The notes beneath the pieces are model-generated. The model did not search any database and had not been told where the DNA came from. It was given only the letters and a program-made list of their open reading frames with translations. The translations under genes and the position numbers were made by a program. A DNA stretch of 64,000 nucleotides from positions 5,766,001-5,830,000 of the forward strand of contig NZ_LT629777.1 of the NCBI RefSeq assembly GCF_900105475.1. Direction: 5' to 3'. Positions within the stretch are counted from its first letter, which is position 1. Every line of letters begins with the position of its first letter. The DNA is from Pseudomonas asplenii. GTDB lineage: Bacteria; Pseudomonadota; Gammaproteobacteria; Pseudomonadales; Pseudomonadaceae. This document shows, one piece after another, positions 45,252-55,353 of this stretch.

Positions 45252-48200
45252 ATGCATTTCACCGACATCTTCATCCGCCGCCCCATCCTGGCACTCGTCG
45301 TCAGCTTGTTGATCCTGCTGATGGGCGCCACCGCCATGTTCCTGCTGCCCGTGCGGCAGTATCCCTATCTGGAAAACGCCACTATCACGGTCAGCACCAC
45401 GCTTCCGGGGGCAACTCAGGACGTGATGCAGGGTTTCGTCACCACGCCAATTGCGCAGTCCATCGCCACGGCCAGCGGCATCGAATACCTCAGTTCGACC
45501 ACCAAACAGGGCAAGAGCGAGATCAAGGCGCGTCTGGTGCTCAATGCCAACGCCGATCGAACGATGACCGAAATCCTCGCCAAGGTGCAGCAGGTCAAGT
45601 ACCAGTTGCCGGCGGGCGTCACCGATCCGGTCATCAGCAAGTCCACCGAAGGCGGCACTGCGGTGCAATACATTGCCTTCTATAGCAAATCCCTTTCGAT
45701 CCCGCAGGTGACGGATTTCGCGTCCCGGGTGGCGCAGCCGTTGCTCACCAGCATTCCCGGTGTGGCCTCGGTCGATGTCTTTGGAGGCCAGGCGCTGGCG
45801 ATGCGTATCTGGATCGACCCGGTACGGTTGGCCGCACATGGACTGTCGGCCGGCGAGATTTCGGCCGCGCTGCGCGCCAACAACGTGCAGGCTGCGCCGG
45901 GCCAGCTCAAGAGCTCGCTGACCGTCACCAATATCAACGCGGCCACCGACCTGCGCGGCGTCGAGGACTTCCGCCAGATGGTCGTCAAATCCAGCCCTGG
46001 GGGCGGCGTGGTGCGGTTGTCGGATGTCGCCACGGTGGAAATCGGTGGCCAGAACTACAACAACCTGTCATTCGCGACAGGCGTCCCTGCGATCTTCGTT
46101 GCCCTGCAGCCCACGCCCGATGGTAACCCTCTGGAGATCGTCAAGCAGGCCAACGAACTGCTGCCCAAGATTCGCGCGATGGCGCCGCCGGGGCTCACCG
46201 TCGCCCCCAACTACGACGTGGCACGTTTCGTCAATGCGTCCATCGAGGAAGTGAAGCACACGCTGGTCGAAGCCATCGTGATCGTGATCGTGGTGATCTT
46301 CCTGTTCCTCGGCACCTTCCGCGCGGTCATCATTCCCGTGGTCACTATCCCGCTGTCGCTGGTCGGCACGGCGGCACTGATGCTGGCCTGCGGTTTCTCG
46401 ATCAACCTGCTGACATTGCTGGCGATGGTGCTGGCGATCGGCCTGGTTGTGGACGATGCCATTGTCGTGGTGGAGAACATCCATCGCCACATCGAGGAAG
46501 GACTGTCACCCGCGCGAGCGGCATTGCTCGGCGCTCGCGAAATCGTCGGGCCGGTGATCGCCATGACCATCACGCTGGCAGCAGTCTACGCCCCTATCGG
46601 CATGATGGGAGGGCTGACAGGCGCACTGTTCAAGGAGTTCGCGTTCACGCTAGCCGGCTCGGTGATCGTCTCGGGAGTCGTCGCACTGACGCTCTCGCCG
46701 GTGATGAGTTCAATGCTGCTCAGTTCCAAGCAAGGCGAAGGGCGGCTGGCGAAGCGAGTCGAGCACTACATGGAAGGTCTGACGGTGTGCTATGGACGCA
46801 TGCTGGCCCACACCCTGGCCGCTCGCGGCGCGGTTCTGCTGGTCGGCGCGGTCGTGCTGGCGGCTATCGTGGTGTTGTTCTTGGGCACCCGTCACGAACT
46901 GGCGCCGACAGAAGACCAGGGCGCCATCATCGTCGTCACCAAGGCGCCGCAATATGCCGGCGTGGGCTACACCGCCCGTTATGCCCAACAGATCGAAAAG
47001 CTGTTCGAGTCGATCCCGGAGTTCGATAGCAGCTTCATGCACATCGGCGACTATCCCGGCGGCCAGAACATGATGATCGGCGGCGCGATCCTCAAGGACT
47101 GGTCGGAACGCAAGCGATCGGCAACCGAAATCCAGGGCCAGATTCAGGCGGCTGGCGGCGCCATCGACGGCGAGACGCTGACCGCCGTGCAGTTGCCTGC
47201 GCTGCCCGGTTCCAGCGGTGGCCTGCCGGTGCAGATGGTGCTGCGCTCGCCCGACGACTTCAAGACGCTGTACGAGACCGGCGAGAAGATCAAGGCTGCC
47301 GCCTATGCCAGTGGCCTATTCCTCTACGTGCAGAATGACCTGTCCTACGACAGCCCCCAGGCGCACATCACGATCTACAACGCGAAGGCCAGCGAAATGG
47401 GCGTGACCATGCAGTCGATCGCCGACACGCTGGCCGTGCTGGTCGGCGAGAACTACGTCAACCGCTTCAACTTCCATGACCGCTCTTACGACGTCATCCC
47501 GCAGGTGCTCGGTAGCGAGCGCATGACGCCGCAAGACCTCGGGCGTTTCTACGTCAAGGCGACCTCCGGCGCCCTGGTGCCGCTGTCGACCGTGACCAGC
47601 GTCGACATGCGTGCGCAGGCGAACCAGCTCACCCAGTTCGGCCAGATGAACTCGACCACGCTGGAAATGCTGCCAGCGCCGGGCGTCAGCATGGGCGAAG
47701 CGATTGCGTTTCTGCAATCGCAGCCACTGCCGTCTGGCACCAGTGTGGACTGGCTCAGCGACAGCCGCCAGTTCGTGCAGGAAGGCAACAGCCTGCTGGT
47801 GTCGTTCTGCTTCGCACTGGCGGTCATCTTCCTGGTACTGGCAGCGCAGTTCGAAAGCTTGCGTGATCCGCTGGTGATCCTTGTGACGGTGCCGCTGGCG
47901 ATCTGCGGCGCGCTGGTACCGCTGTGGCTGGGCTATGCGACGCTGAACATCTACACCCAGATCGGACTGGTCACGCTGATAGGGTTGATTTCCAAACACG
48001 GCATCCTGATGGTCACCTTCGCAAACCATATCCAGCAACACGAAAACCTGAGCCGCATCGAGGCTATCGAGAAAGCGGCGGCGGTGCGCATGCGTCCTGT
48101 GTTGATGACAACTGCAGCGATGGTCGCGGGCCTGGTGCCCTTGCTTTTCGCAAACGGAGCGGGCTCTGCCAGCCGCTTCTCCATCGGAATCGTGGTGGTG

Positions 48201-48344
48201 ATGGGCATGATGATCGGCACCTTCTTTACTCTGTTCGTACTGCCCACCCTCTACAGCTTCATTGCCAAAGATCATCGGGTATCAGCGCAAAGTGGCCGCG
48301 CCCGCGAACTTGCTACTGCGGAGGCACCCGATGTCGCACTCTAA
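45252..48344 (+). CDS. RND multidrug efflux permease (HAE1, MexI-like)
   Basis: 1030-aa proton-driven pump with 12 helices: start MHFTDIFIRRPILALVVSLL, docking/porter repeats, the paired proton-relay Asp in IGLVVDDAIVVVEN, GPVIAMTITLAAVYAPIG and GLISKHGILMVTFANHIQQH. The overall sequence is closest, from memory, to MexI/MexF-like permeases. It sits 11 bases after the adaptor gene and overlaps the channel gene by 14 bases. Substrate unknown. Confidence 0.96.
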   Translation: MHFTDIFIRRPILALVVSLLILLMGATAMFLLPVRQYPYLENATITVSTTLPGATQDVMQGFVTTPIAQSIATASGIEYLSSTTKQGKSEIKARLVLNANADRTMTEILAKVQQVKYQLPAGVTDPVISKSTEGGTAVQYIAFYSKSLSIPQVTDFASRVAQPLLTSIPGVASVDVFGGQALAMRIWIDPVRLAAHGLSAGEISAALRANNVQAAPGQLKSSLTVTNINAATDLRGVEDFRQMVVKSSPGGGVVRLSDVATVEIGGQNYNNLSFATGVPAIFVALQPTPDGNPLEIVKQANELLPKIRAMAPPGLTVAPNYDVARFVNASIEEVKHTLVEAIVIVIVVIFLFLGTFRAVIIPVVTIPLSLVGTAALMLACGFSINLLTLLAMVLAIGLVVDDAIVVVENIHRHIEEGLSPARAALLGAREIVGPVIAMTITLAAVYAPIGMMGGLTGALFKEFAFTLAGSVIVSGVVALTLSPVMSSMLLSSKQGEGRLAKRVEHYMEGLTVCYGRMLAHTLAARGAVLLVGAVVLAAIVVLFLGTRHELAPTEDQGAIIVVTKAPQYAGVGYTARYAQQIEKLFESIPEFDSSFMHIGDYPGGQNMMIGGAILKDWSERKRSATEIQGQIQAAGGAIDGETLTAVQLPALPGSSGGLPVQMVLRSPDDFKTLYETGEKIKAAAYASGLFLYVQNDLSYDSPQAHITIYNAKASEMGVTMQSIADTLAVLVGENYVNRFNFHDRSYDVIPQVLGSERMTPQDLGRFYVKATSGALVPLSTVTSVDMRAQANQLTQFGQMNSTTLEMLPAPGVSMGEAIAFLQSQPLPSGTSVDWLSDSRQFVQEGNSLLVSFCFALAVIFLVLAAQFESLRDPLVILVTVPLAICGALVPLWLGYATLNIYTQIGLVTLIGLISKHGILMVTFANHIQQHENLSRIEAIEKAAAVRMRPVLMTTAAMVAGLVPLLFANGAGSASRFSIGIVVVMGMMIGTFFTLFVLPTLYSFIAKDHRVSAQSGRARELATAEAPDVAL

Positions 48345-49800
48345 ACCGATCCTTACCCTGTCTGCTGCTTCGCGTGCGCCCACATTCTTCTCGCGCCGCG
48401 TTGCCTTGATGGCGATCATCACTGCCATCGCTAGCGCGGGCTGCACCAGCGGCCCTGACTATCACCCTCCGGCAACACCTGAAGCCGCAATAGGCGCCTT
48501 CGTCAGCAAGCCGGCCGATACCGATGCATCTGCCTCAGCACTGGCGGGCTGGTGGAAGTTGTACAACGATCCCGCGCTCGACAATCTGGTGCAGGAAGCC
48601 CTGTCGGCCAATACCGATCTGCGCATGACACTGGCCAACCTCGACCGTGCACGGGCCATCTACAAGGAAGCGCGCGGTGGCCTCTTCCCCTCGACCAATG
48701 TGTCCGCCGGCCTGGGCTCTGGCCGCGACCAGAGCACATGGACCGGTACCGGCCAGGCGCCCACACAGTGGAGCTACAGCGGCGGGCTCGACATTTCTTA
48801 CGAAGTCGACCTGTTTGGCCGGGTCAGGCGCGACATCGAAGCAGCACGCGACGATACCGATGCAGTCGCTGCTGCTCATGATGCAGCCAAGGTCGTCGTC
48901 GTCGCCGAGACGACAAGGGCCTACATGGACGCCTGTACCTATGGCGAATCCATCGACGTTGCGCACTCGTCCATTGAACTGGCTCAGCGCAGCCTGGATC
49001 TGATCAGCCGCCAGGAACACGCAGGCTCGGCTTCGCATCTGGATGTGGAACGGGCCGGCGTTACGCTTGCCCAGGCACAGGCCACCTTGCCGCCGCTGCA
49101 GGGGCAGCGGGATGCCACGTTGTTCGAATTGGCTGCGCTGATGGGGCGCACGCCCTCGCAAGTGCCCGAGTCTGCGCGCACCTGCAGCAAGGCACCACAG
49201 ATCGCCGGGGCACTGCCCATCGGTGACGGCACCGCACTGCTGCGTCGCCGCCCGGACTTGCGTCAGGCCGAGCGCCAACTGTCCGCCGATACCGCACGCA
49301 TTGGCGTGGCGGTGGCCGACCTGTATCCACGCGTCACACTGGGCGCTTCGGCGAACTACCTGCGCGACGACTATCTGAAGGGCAACCGCACATGGTCGTT
49401 CTCTTTGGGGCCGCTGATCTCCTGGAGTTTCCCCAACACGATGGTCGCACGCAGCCGTATCGCGCAGGCCAAGGCGCAAGCCGCGGTGTCGTTGGCAACC
49501 TTTGATGGTGCAGTACTGAATGCGCTGAAGGAGTCCGAGCAATCCTTGAGTGCCTACGGTGCGGCCATGCAGCAGCGTCAGGCGCTGATCGAAGCGCGTG
49601 ACCGGGCCGACAAAGCCTTCCAACTGGCAGACCAGCGCTACCGCGCCGGGTCAATCGGCTACCTTGACGTGATCGTGGCACAGACCAGTCTGATCGACGC
49701 AAGATCGCAGGTGGCCGCTGCCGATCAGCGCGTAGGTTCCGCACAGGTCAGCGTGTTCAAGGCACTTGGTGGAGGATGGGAACAGACCGCGAAGCAGTAG
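48331..49800 (+). CDS. Outer-membrane efflux channel lipoprotein (OprM/NodT family)
   Basis: 489-aa TolC-fold protein with a lipoprotein signal (AIASAGC; Cys at about residue 37) and two OEP repeats (LARARAIYKEAR-type helices, here LDRARAIYKEARGGLFPSTN; and LYPRVTLGASANYL). GGAGG at 48320-48324 fixes ATG 48331 inside the end of the permease gene. It completes a self-contained tripartite pump. Confidence 0.95.
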   Translation: MSHSKPILTLSAASRAPTFFSRRVALMAIITAIASAGCTSGPDYHPPATPEAAIGAFVSKPADTDASASALAGWWKLYNDPALDNLVQEALSANTDLRMTLANLDRARAIYKEARGGLFPSTNVSAGLGSGRDQSTWTGTGQAPTQWSYSGGLDISYEVDLFGRVRRDIEAARDDTDAVAAAHDAAKVVVVAETTRAYMDACTYGESIDVAHSSIELAQRSLDLISRQEHAGSASHLDVERAGVTLAQAQATLPPLQGQRDATLFELAALMGRTPSQVPESARTCSKAPQIAGALPIGDGTALLRRRPDLRQAERQLSADTARIGVAVADLYPRVTLGASANYLRDDYLKGNRTWSFSLGPLISWSFPNTMVARSRIAQAKAQAAVSLATFDGAVLNALKESEQSLSAYGAAMQQRQALIEARDRADKAFQLADQRYRAGSIGYLDVIVAQTSLIDARSQVAAADQRVGSAQVSVFKALGGGWEQTAKQ

Positions 49801-49815
49801 CCAAGACGGGCACTT

Positions 49816-49839
49816 GCGAGGGGGGGCCCCCACCCTCGC
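49816..49839. terminator. Hairpin between the RND operon and AraC gene
   Basis: GCGAGGG...CCCTCGC arms (49816-49822, 49833-49839) around a GC-rich loop, 16 bases after the channel gene. It serves the two converging transcripts; no T-tract. Confidence 0.6.
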
Positions 49840-49935
49840 GCGCTCCAGGCAATCAAACCGGAAACGCTAAACGAGCCGTACGAAACACGGCAATGTCATT
49901 GTGGCGCGCGACGGGTTTTCATTGAAGACCTAGCG

Positions 49936-50826
49936 TTATGTGAACACCTGCGGTCGCTGGCATCCGAGGAGGGCCTCACTCTCGACTTCATCGGGGAGCA
50001 TGATCCCGGGCACGGGAACAAGCTCCGCACCGCTCGTGCGATCCGAGAGGTATCGTGCCGGAGGCTTGCCCACCGCTTTGCGGAACATGGTGACGAAGCC
50101 ACTGGCGTTTTCATACCCCAGCTCCAACGCCACCGTTTGCACGCTTTCGCCCTTGGTCAAACGTTGCAGCGCCAGGATCACATGCAGCTGCCGACGCCAA
50201 CGCCCGAAGCTCATTCCAATTTCGAGCAGCAGAAGACGGCTCATGCTTCGCTCGCTCATGCCAATTCGAGTAGCCCAATCGGCCTTCGAGGTTTTGTCCG
50301 CGGGGTCGGTCAGCATCATTTCCGCGAGACGGCGCAATCGGGGATCGCGCGGCATGGGCAGATGCAAATCTTCCACCGGTGCCGCCACCAACTCATCGAG
50401 TAATGCGGCAATCAGCCGGTCTTCCCTCCCCCCCAGCGCATACAACTCAGGAACACCGGCCACCTTCAGTAGCAACTCGCGTAGCAATGGTGATACTGAA
50501 ATCGTGCAACAGGTTTTCGGAAGATCCGGTGCGGCGTCAGGCTCGACGAACAGACAATAGCATTCCGTTTCACCCGACCCCCGTGCCGCATGGGGCAAGT
50601 CTCCCGGTATCCATATGGCGCACTGCGGCGGCACGATCCAGACGCCGTCTTCGATTTCGCAGTTGAGGATGCCGCGCGCGGAGTAGATAAGCTGTGCCTT
50701 GCGGTGCTGATGCCTCGCATTTTCCCAATCCTTTGTCACCGAGGTGGCGCTCAAGGCCACAACCGGACGCGATACGCTGTCGACGTCCCTGGACACAGTT
50801 AGATCGGTGATGGCAATGCTCGACAT
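49936..50826 (-). CDS. AraC-family transcriptional regulator
   Basis: 296 aa with an N-terminal cupin sensor (HQHRKAQLIYSARGILNCEI, WIVPPQCAIWIPGDLPHAA, residues about 39-80) and a C-terminal AraC DNA-binding domain (SKADWATRIGMSERSMSRLL, VQTVALELGYENASGFVTMF). It converges on the RND operon and is a plausible regulator of it. ATG 50826 (MSSIAITDL) is preferred to an upstream extension. Confidence 0.92.
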   Translation of the reverse strand: MSSIAITDLTVSRDVDSVSRPVVALSATSVTKDWENARHQHRKAQLIYSARGILNCEIEDGVWIVPPQCAIWIPGDLPHAARGSGETECYCLFVEPDAAPDLPKTCCTISVSPLLRELLLKVAGVPELYALGGREDRLIAALLDELVAAPVEDLHLPMPRDPRLRRLAEMMLTDPADKTSKADWATRIGMSERSMSRLLLLEIGMSFGRWRRQLHVILALQRLTKGESVQTVALELGYENASGFVTMFRKAVGKPPARYLSDRTSGAELVPVPGIMLPDEVESEALLGCQRPQVFT

Positions 50827-51013
50827 GAGGTGTAGAGCCTCGGATGGAAGATGGGGCACTGGCCTAATTGGAAAAGATTATGATCAACTTGCTCAATGAC
50901 GTCCAGCCATTCGCAGGGACGGTGAGATTAACCAGCAGAAAGGGCAACGCGCGCAAGGCCGCGTCACCCAAACCCAGCTGACAATGCGGCTTTCTGCTGG
51001 TAGTAGTGCGACA

Positions 51014-51337
51014 TCAGCCGCAGTTGACCCGCTCGATCTTGCCGGTACGGTCGGCATTGAGGTTCAGGCGGTCGGAGCGGTATTCCAGGGTGATCATGTC
51101 ATCCGGCCCCACTACCCGGGCGTTCTGTGCACCGCTGCGGCTACGTGCCTGCTCCAGCAGCTCGGCAGAGGCCTGCTGGCCGATCGCGAACTCGGCGCCT
51201 TTGGCTTCGCAACGACCACTGTCGTTCTGACTGGCGGACTCGCTATGACTGGCCGGCGTAGAACCGCTGTTCGTCGCGCAACCGGTCAGGACCGACATGG
51301 CGATAATCGCCCCCAAAGATGCAAGCTTCCAAGGCAT
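51014..51337 (-). CDS. Lipoprotein with I78-type peptidase inhibitor domain
   Basis: 107 aa. Lipobox VLTGC (Cys near residue 20) then a Ser/Thr/Asn linker. The C-terminal 65 residues (CEAKGAEFAIGQQASAELLE, ARSRSGAQNARVVGPDDMIT, YRSDRLNLNADRTGKIERVN, CG) show the inhibitor I78 (potato-inhibitor-like) pattern with the two terminal cysteines. It probably protects the periplasm against serine proteases. AAAGGAGG lies 4 bases before ATG 51337. Confidence 0.8.
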   Translation of the reverse strand: MPWKLASLGAIIAMSVLTGCATNSGSTPASHSESASQNDSGRCEAKGAEFAIGQQASAELLEQARSRSGAQNARVVGPDDMITLEYRSDRLNLNADRTGKIERVNCG

Positions 51338-51506
51338 GAAGCCTCCTTTGAAAAAATAGATAGAGTGCGTGCGACCGCCGTTTACATGATTGGTTGCATA
51401 TCGACTGGCGGAGGCACTGATTCTGACAGCAATACCAGACAAGTCTGCCTCAGCCGCCCGCCTGCGGGCGCAATCAATCGTGACTGAATATGAACGACTT
51501 GTATAT

Positions 51507-51812
51507 TCAGTAGACGTCGATGTAATCGAAGGGCGGATTGGGCCAGTTGTCCTTCAAGGCATTGAAGATCTGCCGCACCCATACGTCATCGCTGGCCGCC
51601 ACATTGCCAACGTAGCCGGAGCCGGCTGCCCAGGTTTCCAGGCGAAACAGCAGCCCCTCGATATCACGCCCACCGACCACGCCACTGGACAGATAGGCGA
51701 TCCCTGAGCGGGTCACCCGCAATTGGGTGTGCACGTCATCGCTGGCCGAGGCGAGCAATTGGCGCACGGCCTCGATGGTGAGATTGTCGGGGTGGTTCAG
51801 GTCGATCTGCAC
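51507..51812 (-). CDS. Conserved hypothetical protein, 101 aa
   Basis: Small soluble protein: MQIDLNHPDNLTIEAVRQLL, then TQLRVTRSGIAYLSSGVVGG, ending NWPNPPFDYIDVY. No recognised domain. It is a separate unit 93 bases downstream, on the same strand, of the nucleoside hydrolase gene. Codon use is host-like. Confidence 0.75.
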   Translation of the reverse strand: MQIDLNHPDNLTIEAVRQLLASASDDVHTQLRVTRSGIAYLSSGVVGGRDIEGLLFRLETWAAGSGYVGNVAASDDVWVRQIFNALKDNWPNPPFDYIDVY

Positions 51813-51905
51813 GGCGGTTTTCCAGAAAAGGCAAAACCGCAGTGTGGCACGATGCCGGGCCTTGTGCCCAGCGGCCCCGCAGGCGAGCGCCTGCGGCTGG
51901 CAGGG

Positions 51906-52934
51906 TTACTTGAGACGCCCCAGGCGGGCCGTCAGCAGGTCGAAGAAGCCTTGCGCATCACCGTTCTCGACCCAGAACACGTTCTTGTTCTGCTTCAGGC
52001 CGTCGTACCAGTCGACGATGGTCTGGCCAAAGGTCGGACCTTCGCGGCTGTCGACCACCATGTTGACTTCACGCCCGCTGAACAGCGACGGCTTGAGCAG
52101 GTAGGCGATGACCGTGGCGTCGTGCACCGGGCCACCTGGGATACCGTAGTGCTCCATGTCGCCCTTGACGTAGTCGTTGAGGATGTCGCCGACCACCTTG
52201 CCAGCATTGTTGTTCAGCGCGGCGATCTTCTTCAGGCGCTCGTCGCTGGTGAGGATCTTGTGGGTCACGTCCAACGGCAGGTAGGTCAGCTTGACGCCAC
52301 TCTTGAGCACCACTTCGGCGGCCTGCGGATCGGCGAACAGATTGAACTCGGCCACCGGCGTGATATTGCCACCGTTGAAGTGCGCACCGCCCATGACCAC
52401 CACTTCCTTGATGCCCTGGGTGATTTCCGGGTCCTGGATCAGCGCCAGCGCCAGGTTGGTCTGCGGCCCCAACATGGCAATGGTGATGCTGTGGGGCTTG
52501 GCCGCGCGCAGGGTGTCGATCAGGTAGTTCACCGCATTGCCCTTGGCCAACGGCGCCTTGGGTTCGTGCACGGTGACTCCGGAGATGCCCTCCTTGCCGT
52601 GGATGTTCTCGGCATAGATCGGCGTGCGCAGCAGCGGCCGTGGCGCGCCGGCATACACCGGCACCTCTTCGCGCCCGGCCCACTCACGGGCCAGCCGGGC
52701 GTTGCGCGAGGTCTTGTCCAGGCGCACGTTGCCGGCGACGGTGGTCAGCGCGCGAATGTTCAATTCCTCCGGCGAAGCCAGGGCGAACAACAGCGCAACC
52801 ACATCATCGGCGCCCGGGTCGGTGTCGATGATCAGGTCGATCTTTTCCGCCGCCTGGGCGCCGGTAGCAGTGAACAGGGACACGATCAGCAGACTCCTGA
52901 ACCAGCGTGACACAGTCTTGGTATAGCGTTGCAT
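51906..52934 (-). CDS. Exported nucleoside hydrolase
   Basis: 342-aa inosine-uridine-type nucleoside N-ribohydrolase with a signal peptide (residues 1-28, ...TATGAQAAE). The Ca-binding motif IDTDPGADD is near residues 36-44; MGGAHFNGGNITPVAEFNLF and VHDATVIAYLL complete the site. It splits nucleosides into base and ribose in the periplasm. As the last gene of the ribose operon it feeds ribose directly to RbsB. ATG 52934 is the start that gives a proper signal sequence. Confidence 0.94.
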   Translation of the reverse strand: MQRYTKTVSRWFRSLLIVSLFTATGAQAAEKIDLIIDTDPGADDVVALLFALASPEELNIRALTTVAGNVRLDKTSRNARLAREWAGREEVPVYAGAPRPLLRTPIYAENIHGKEGISGVTVHEPKAPLAKGNAVNYLIDTLRAAKPHSITIAMLGPQTNLALALIQDPEITQGIKEVVVMGGAHFNGGNITPVAEFNLFADPQAAEVVLKSGVKLTYLPLDVTHKILTSDERLKKIAALNNNAGKVVGDILNDYVKGDMEHYGIPGGPVHDATVIAYLLKPSLFSGREVNMVVDSREGPTFGQTIVDWYDGLKQNKNVFWVENGDAQGFFDLLTARLGRLK

Positions 52935-52962
52935 GGTGCACTCCTTGCGCATGAGGGAAAAG

Positions 52963-53367
52963 TCAGAATGTCACGCCTGCCACCAGGATGACGTTGCTGT
53001 ACGGCTGGCACTCGCCGGTGCGTACAACGGCCTTGGCCTGCTGGCTGAGCGCCTTGAATTGCTCGTGACTGAGCAGACGACGTTGCCCCAACTCGCCACG
53101 GGACTCAAGCGCCTCCAGGTAGGTCAATGCCGGCGGCTGCTTGAGCAGGATCTCCTCGGCCAGCACATGGCTCTCTACCTGCATCTCGCTGAGCACGATG
53201 CGCAGGGTGCTGACGAAATCGGGAATGCCCGGGGTCAGGGCCAGGTCGATGAGTTCGACACCTGGCGGCACTGGCAGGCCGGCATCGCCGATCACCAGCA
53301 TCTCGCCATGGCCCAGCGAGGCGATCAGGCGTGACAGCGCGATGTTGAGCAATGGTGCTTTTTTCAT
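52963..53367 (-). CDS. rbsD: D-ribose pyranase
   Basis: 134-aa Rbs[21 protein letters not shown] with the catalytic His and Asp, and C-terminal [18 protein letters not shown]. It converts beta-ribopyranose to furanose forms for RbsK. It overlaps rbsK by 4 bases. Confidence 0.96.
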   Translation of the reverse strand: MKKAPLLNIALSRLIASLGHGEMLVIGDAGLPVPPGVELIDLALTPGIPDFVSTLRIVLSEMQVESHVLAEEILLKQPPALTYLEALESRGELGQRRLLSHEQFKALSQQAKAVVRTGECQPYSNVILVAGVTF

Positions 53368-54284
53368 GACAGTTTGAACCCCTGCACTTCGGACAATTGT
53401 GGAATGGATGGCTGAGCACCGGCCCGGGTGACTGACAACGCTGCGGCGACCTGGCCAAAACGGATCGCCTCGACCTCACTCTTGCCAGCAGCCAGCGCTG
53501 CGGCGAAACCGCCGACGAAGGTGTCGCCCGCCGCAGTGGTATCGAGCGCCTGCACCTTGGGCGCCGGGAAGTGCGTAAAGCCTTGCCCGTCGGCGAACAG
53601 CGAGCCCTGGGCACCAAGGGTGATGATCACCTTCCCCGCCCCCGCCGCCATCAGTCGGGTCGCGGCGGCTTCGGCCGTCGCCTGGGAATCCACCGGCAGG
53701 CCACTGAGGGCCGATGCCTCGCTTTCGTTGGGGATCAGGTAGTCGATCGACGCATACCAGTCGGCCGGCAACGGCGCACTCGCCGGCGCCGGGTTGAGAA
53801 TCACGGTCTTGCCCAGCTCGCGGCCGCGTTTGAGCGCATAACCGACGGTTTCCAGCGGCACTTCGAGCTGGCAGATGATCACATCGGCCGCCTGCAGCAC
53901 CGCGTCGAAGCCCTTGACCACTTCGGTGGTCAGACAACCGTTGCCGCCGGCGACGATGACAATCGCGTTCTGGCTGCTGTCATCGACCACGATCAGCGCC
54001 ACCCCGCTGGAAACGCCGTCCACCGCCGTGACCGCCTGGCAATCGATCCCTTCGACCAGCAAGGCATCGCGCAATTGCTGCCCGTAGGCGTCATCACCCA
54101 CACAGCCGACCATCGACACCTGTGCGCCCAGGCGCGCCGCCGCCACGGCCTGGTTCGCGCCCTTGCCGCCAGGCACGGTGCCGAACGACTGGCCGATCAG
54201 GGTTTCACCCGCACGCGGCAGGCGCTCGGCGCGGCTGACCAGATCCATGTTGAGACTGCCTATGACCACTACTTTTGCTTGCAT
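53364..54284 (-). CDS. rbsK: Ribokinase
   Basis: 306-aa PfkB-family kinase: [36 protein letters not shown], and the catalytic [17 protein letters not shown] (Asp as base, about residues 249-265). It phosphorylates ribose at O5. Confidence 0.97.
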   Translation of the reverse strand: MQAKVVVIGSLNMDLVSRAERLPRAGETLIGQSFGTVPGGKGANQAVAAARLGAQVSMVGCVGDDAYGQQLRDALLVEGIDCQAVTAVDGVSSGVALIVVDDSSQNAIVIVAGGNGCLTTEVVKGFDAVLQAADVIICQLEVPLETVGYALKRGRELGKTVILNPAPASAPLPADWYASIDYLIPNESEASALSGLPVDSQATAEAAATRLMAAGAGKVIITLGAQGSLFADGQGFTHFPAPKVQALDTTAAGDTFVGGFAAALAAGKSEVEAIRFGQVAAALSVTRAGAQPSIPQLSEVQGFKLS

Positions 54285-54339
54285 GCATCTGTACTCTTGA
54301 ATTCAGTTCGGTCGGAGCCAGCAGCGCTGGACCGACGTT

Positions 54340-55350
54340 TCAGGCGGACGCGTCCGGAACCGGTGCCGTCGATTCACGCAAGACGATGCTGGGAATCACG
54401 ATGCGCTGGTCGAGCGCCAGTTCCGGCGTGGCGAGGCGACGCAGCAGCAACTCGGCCGCCGTCTCCCCCAGTTGCAGAATCGACTGGCCGACCGTGGTCA
54501 GCGCCGGGTACACATAACGGCTCATCTGGATATCGTCGAAACCGATGACCGACAATTCGCCCGGTACTCGGATATCACGTTCCGCCGCAGCCCGCAGGGC
54601 ACCGATGCCGAGCAGGTCATTGCCAGCGAAAATCGCCGTCGGGCGCTCGCCCTCCAGCAGTTGGGCCGCCGCCCGGTAACCGCCGGTGCTGGTGAAGTCG
54701 CTGGCCAGTACCGACGAGGCCGACACTTTGACCTTGGCCTGGCGCAGTGCCCGGCGATAACCGGCGAGACGCAACTGCGCAACGCTGTTGTCGAGCGGCC
54801 CACCGATGAAGGCAATCGCCCGATGCCCCAGCTCCAGCAGGTGCCGGGTCGCCAGGTAGGCGCCCTCCTCGTGGTCGATACGCACCCGGTCGGTCTCGAC
54901 GCCAGCAATCTCGCGGTCGACGATCACCATCGGCGTGCGCACCGCCAGCAGGCCAGAGGCCAGGCTGTCGTCACCGCCGGTGGAGGCAACGATCAGCCCG
55001 TCGACGCGTTTCTCCAGCAACACCCGCAGGTAATTGCGCTGCTTGTCCGGATCATCGTCGGAATTGCACAGGATCACGCAGTAATTATTGCGCTCGCAGT
55101 AATCCTCGATGCCGCGCGCCAGCTCGGCGAAGTACGGGTTGAGGCTGTTGGGCACCAACAGGCCGATGGTCGCGGTGGTCTTGGCCTTGAGCGAGCGCGC
55201 CACGGCGCTGGGCACGTAGTCGAGTTCGGCGATTGCCGCCTCGACCTTGAGCCGCACCCGTTCGCTGACCGGCCGGGTCTTGTTCACCACGTGGGAGACC
55301 GTGGTGTAGGAGATTCCCGCCAGCGCGGCCACGTCCTTGATGGTCGCCAT
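54340..55350 (-). CDS. rbsR: LacI-family repressor of ribose utilisation
   Basis: 336 aa. LacI helix-turn-helix MATIKDVAALAGISYTTVSH and hinge (VPSAVARSLK, near residues 51-60), then a ribose-binding-protein-like core. It is encoded inside the operon between rbsC and rbsK. Its probable operator is the perfect palindrome at 58990-59003. Confidence 0.95.
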   Translation of the reverse strand: MATIKDVAALAGISYTTVSHVVNKTRPVSERVRLKVEAAIAELDYVPSAVARSLKAKTTATIGLLVPNSLNPYFAELARGIEDYCERNNYCVILCNSDDDPDKQRNYLRVLLEKRVDGLIVASTGGDDSLASGLLAVRTPMVIVDREIAGVETDRVRIDHEEGAYLATRHLLELGHRAIAFIGGPLDNSVAQLRLAGYRRALRQAKVKVSASSVLASDFTSTGGYRAAAQLLEGERPTAIFAGNDLLGIGALRAAAERDIRVPGELSVIGFDDIQMSRYVYPALTTVGQSILQLGETAAELLLRRLATPELALDQRIVIPSIVLRESTAPVPDASA

Positions 55351-55353
55351 GAC

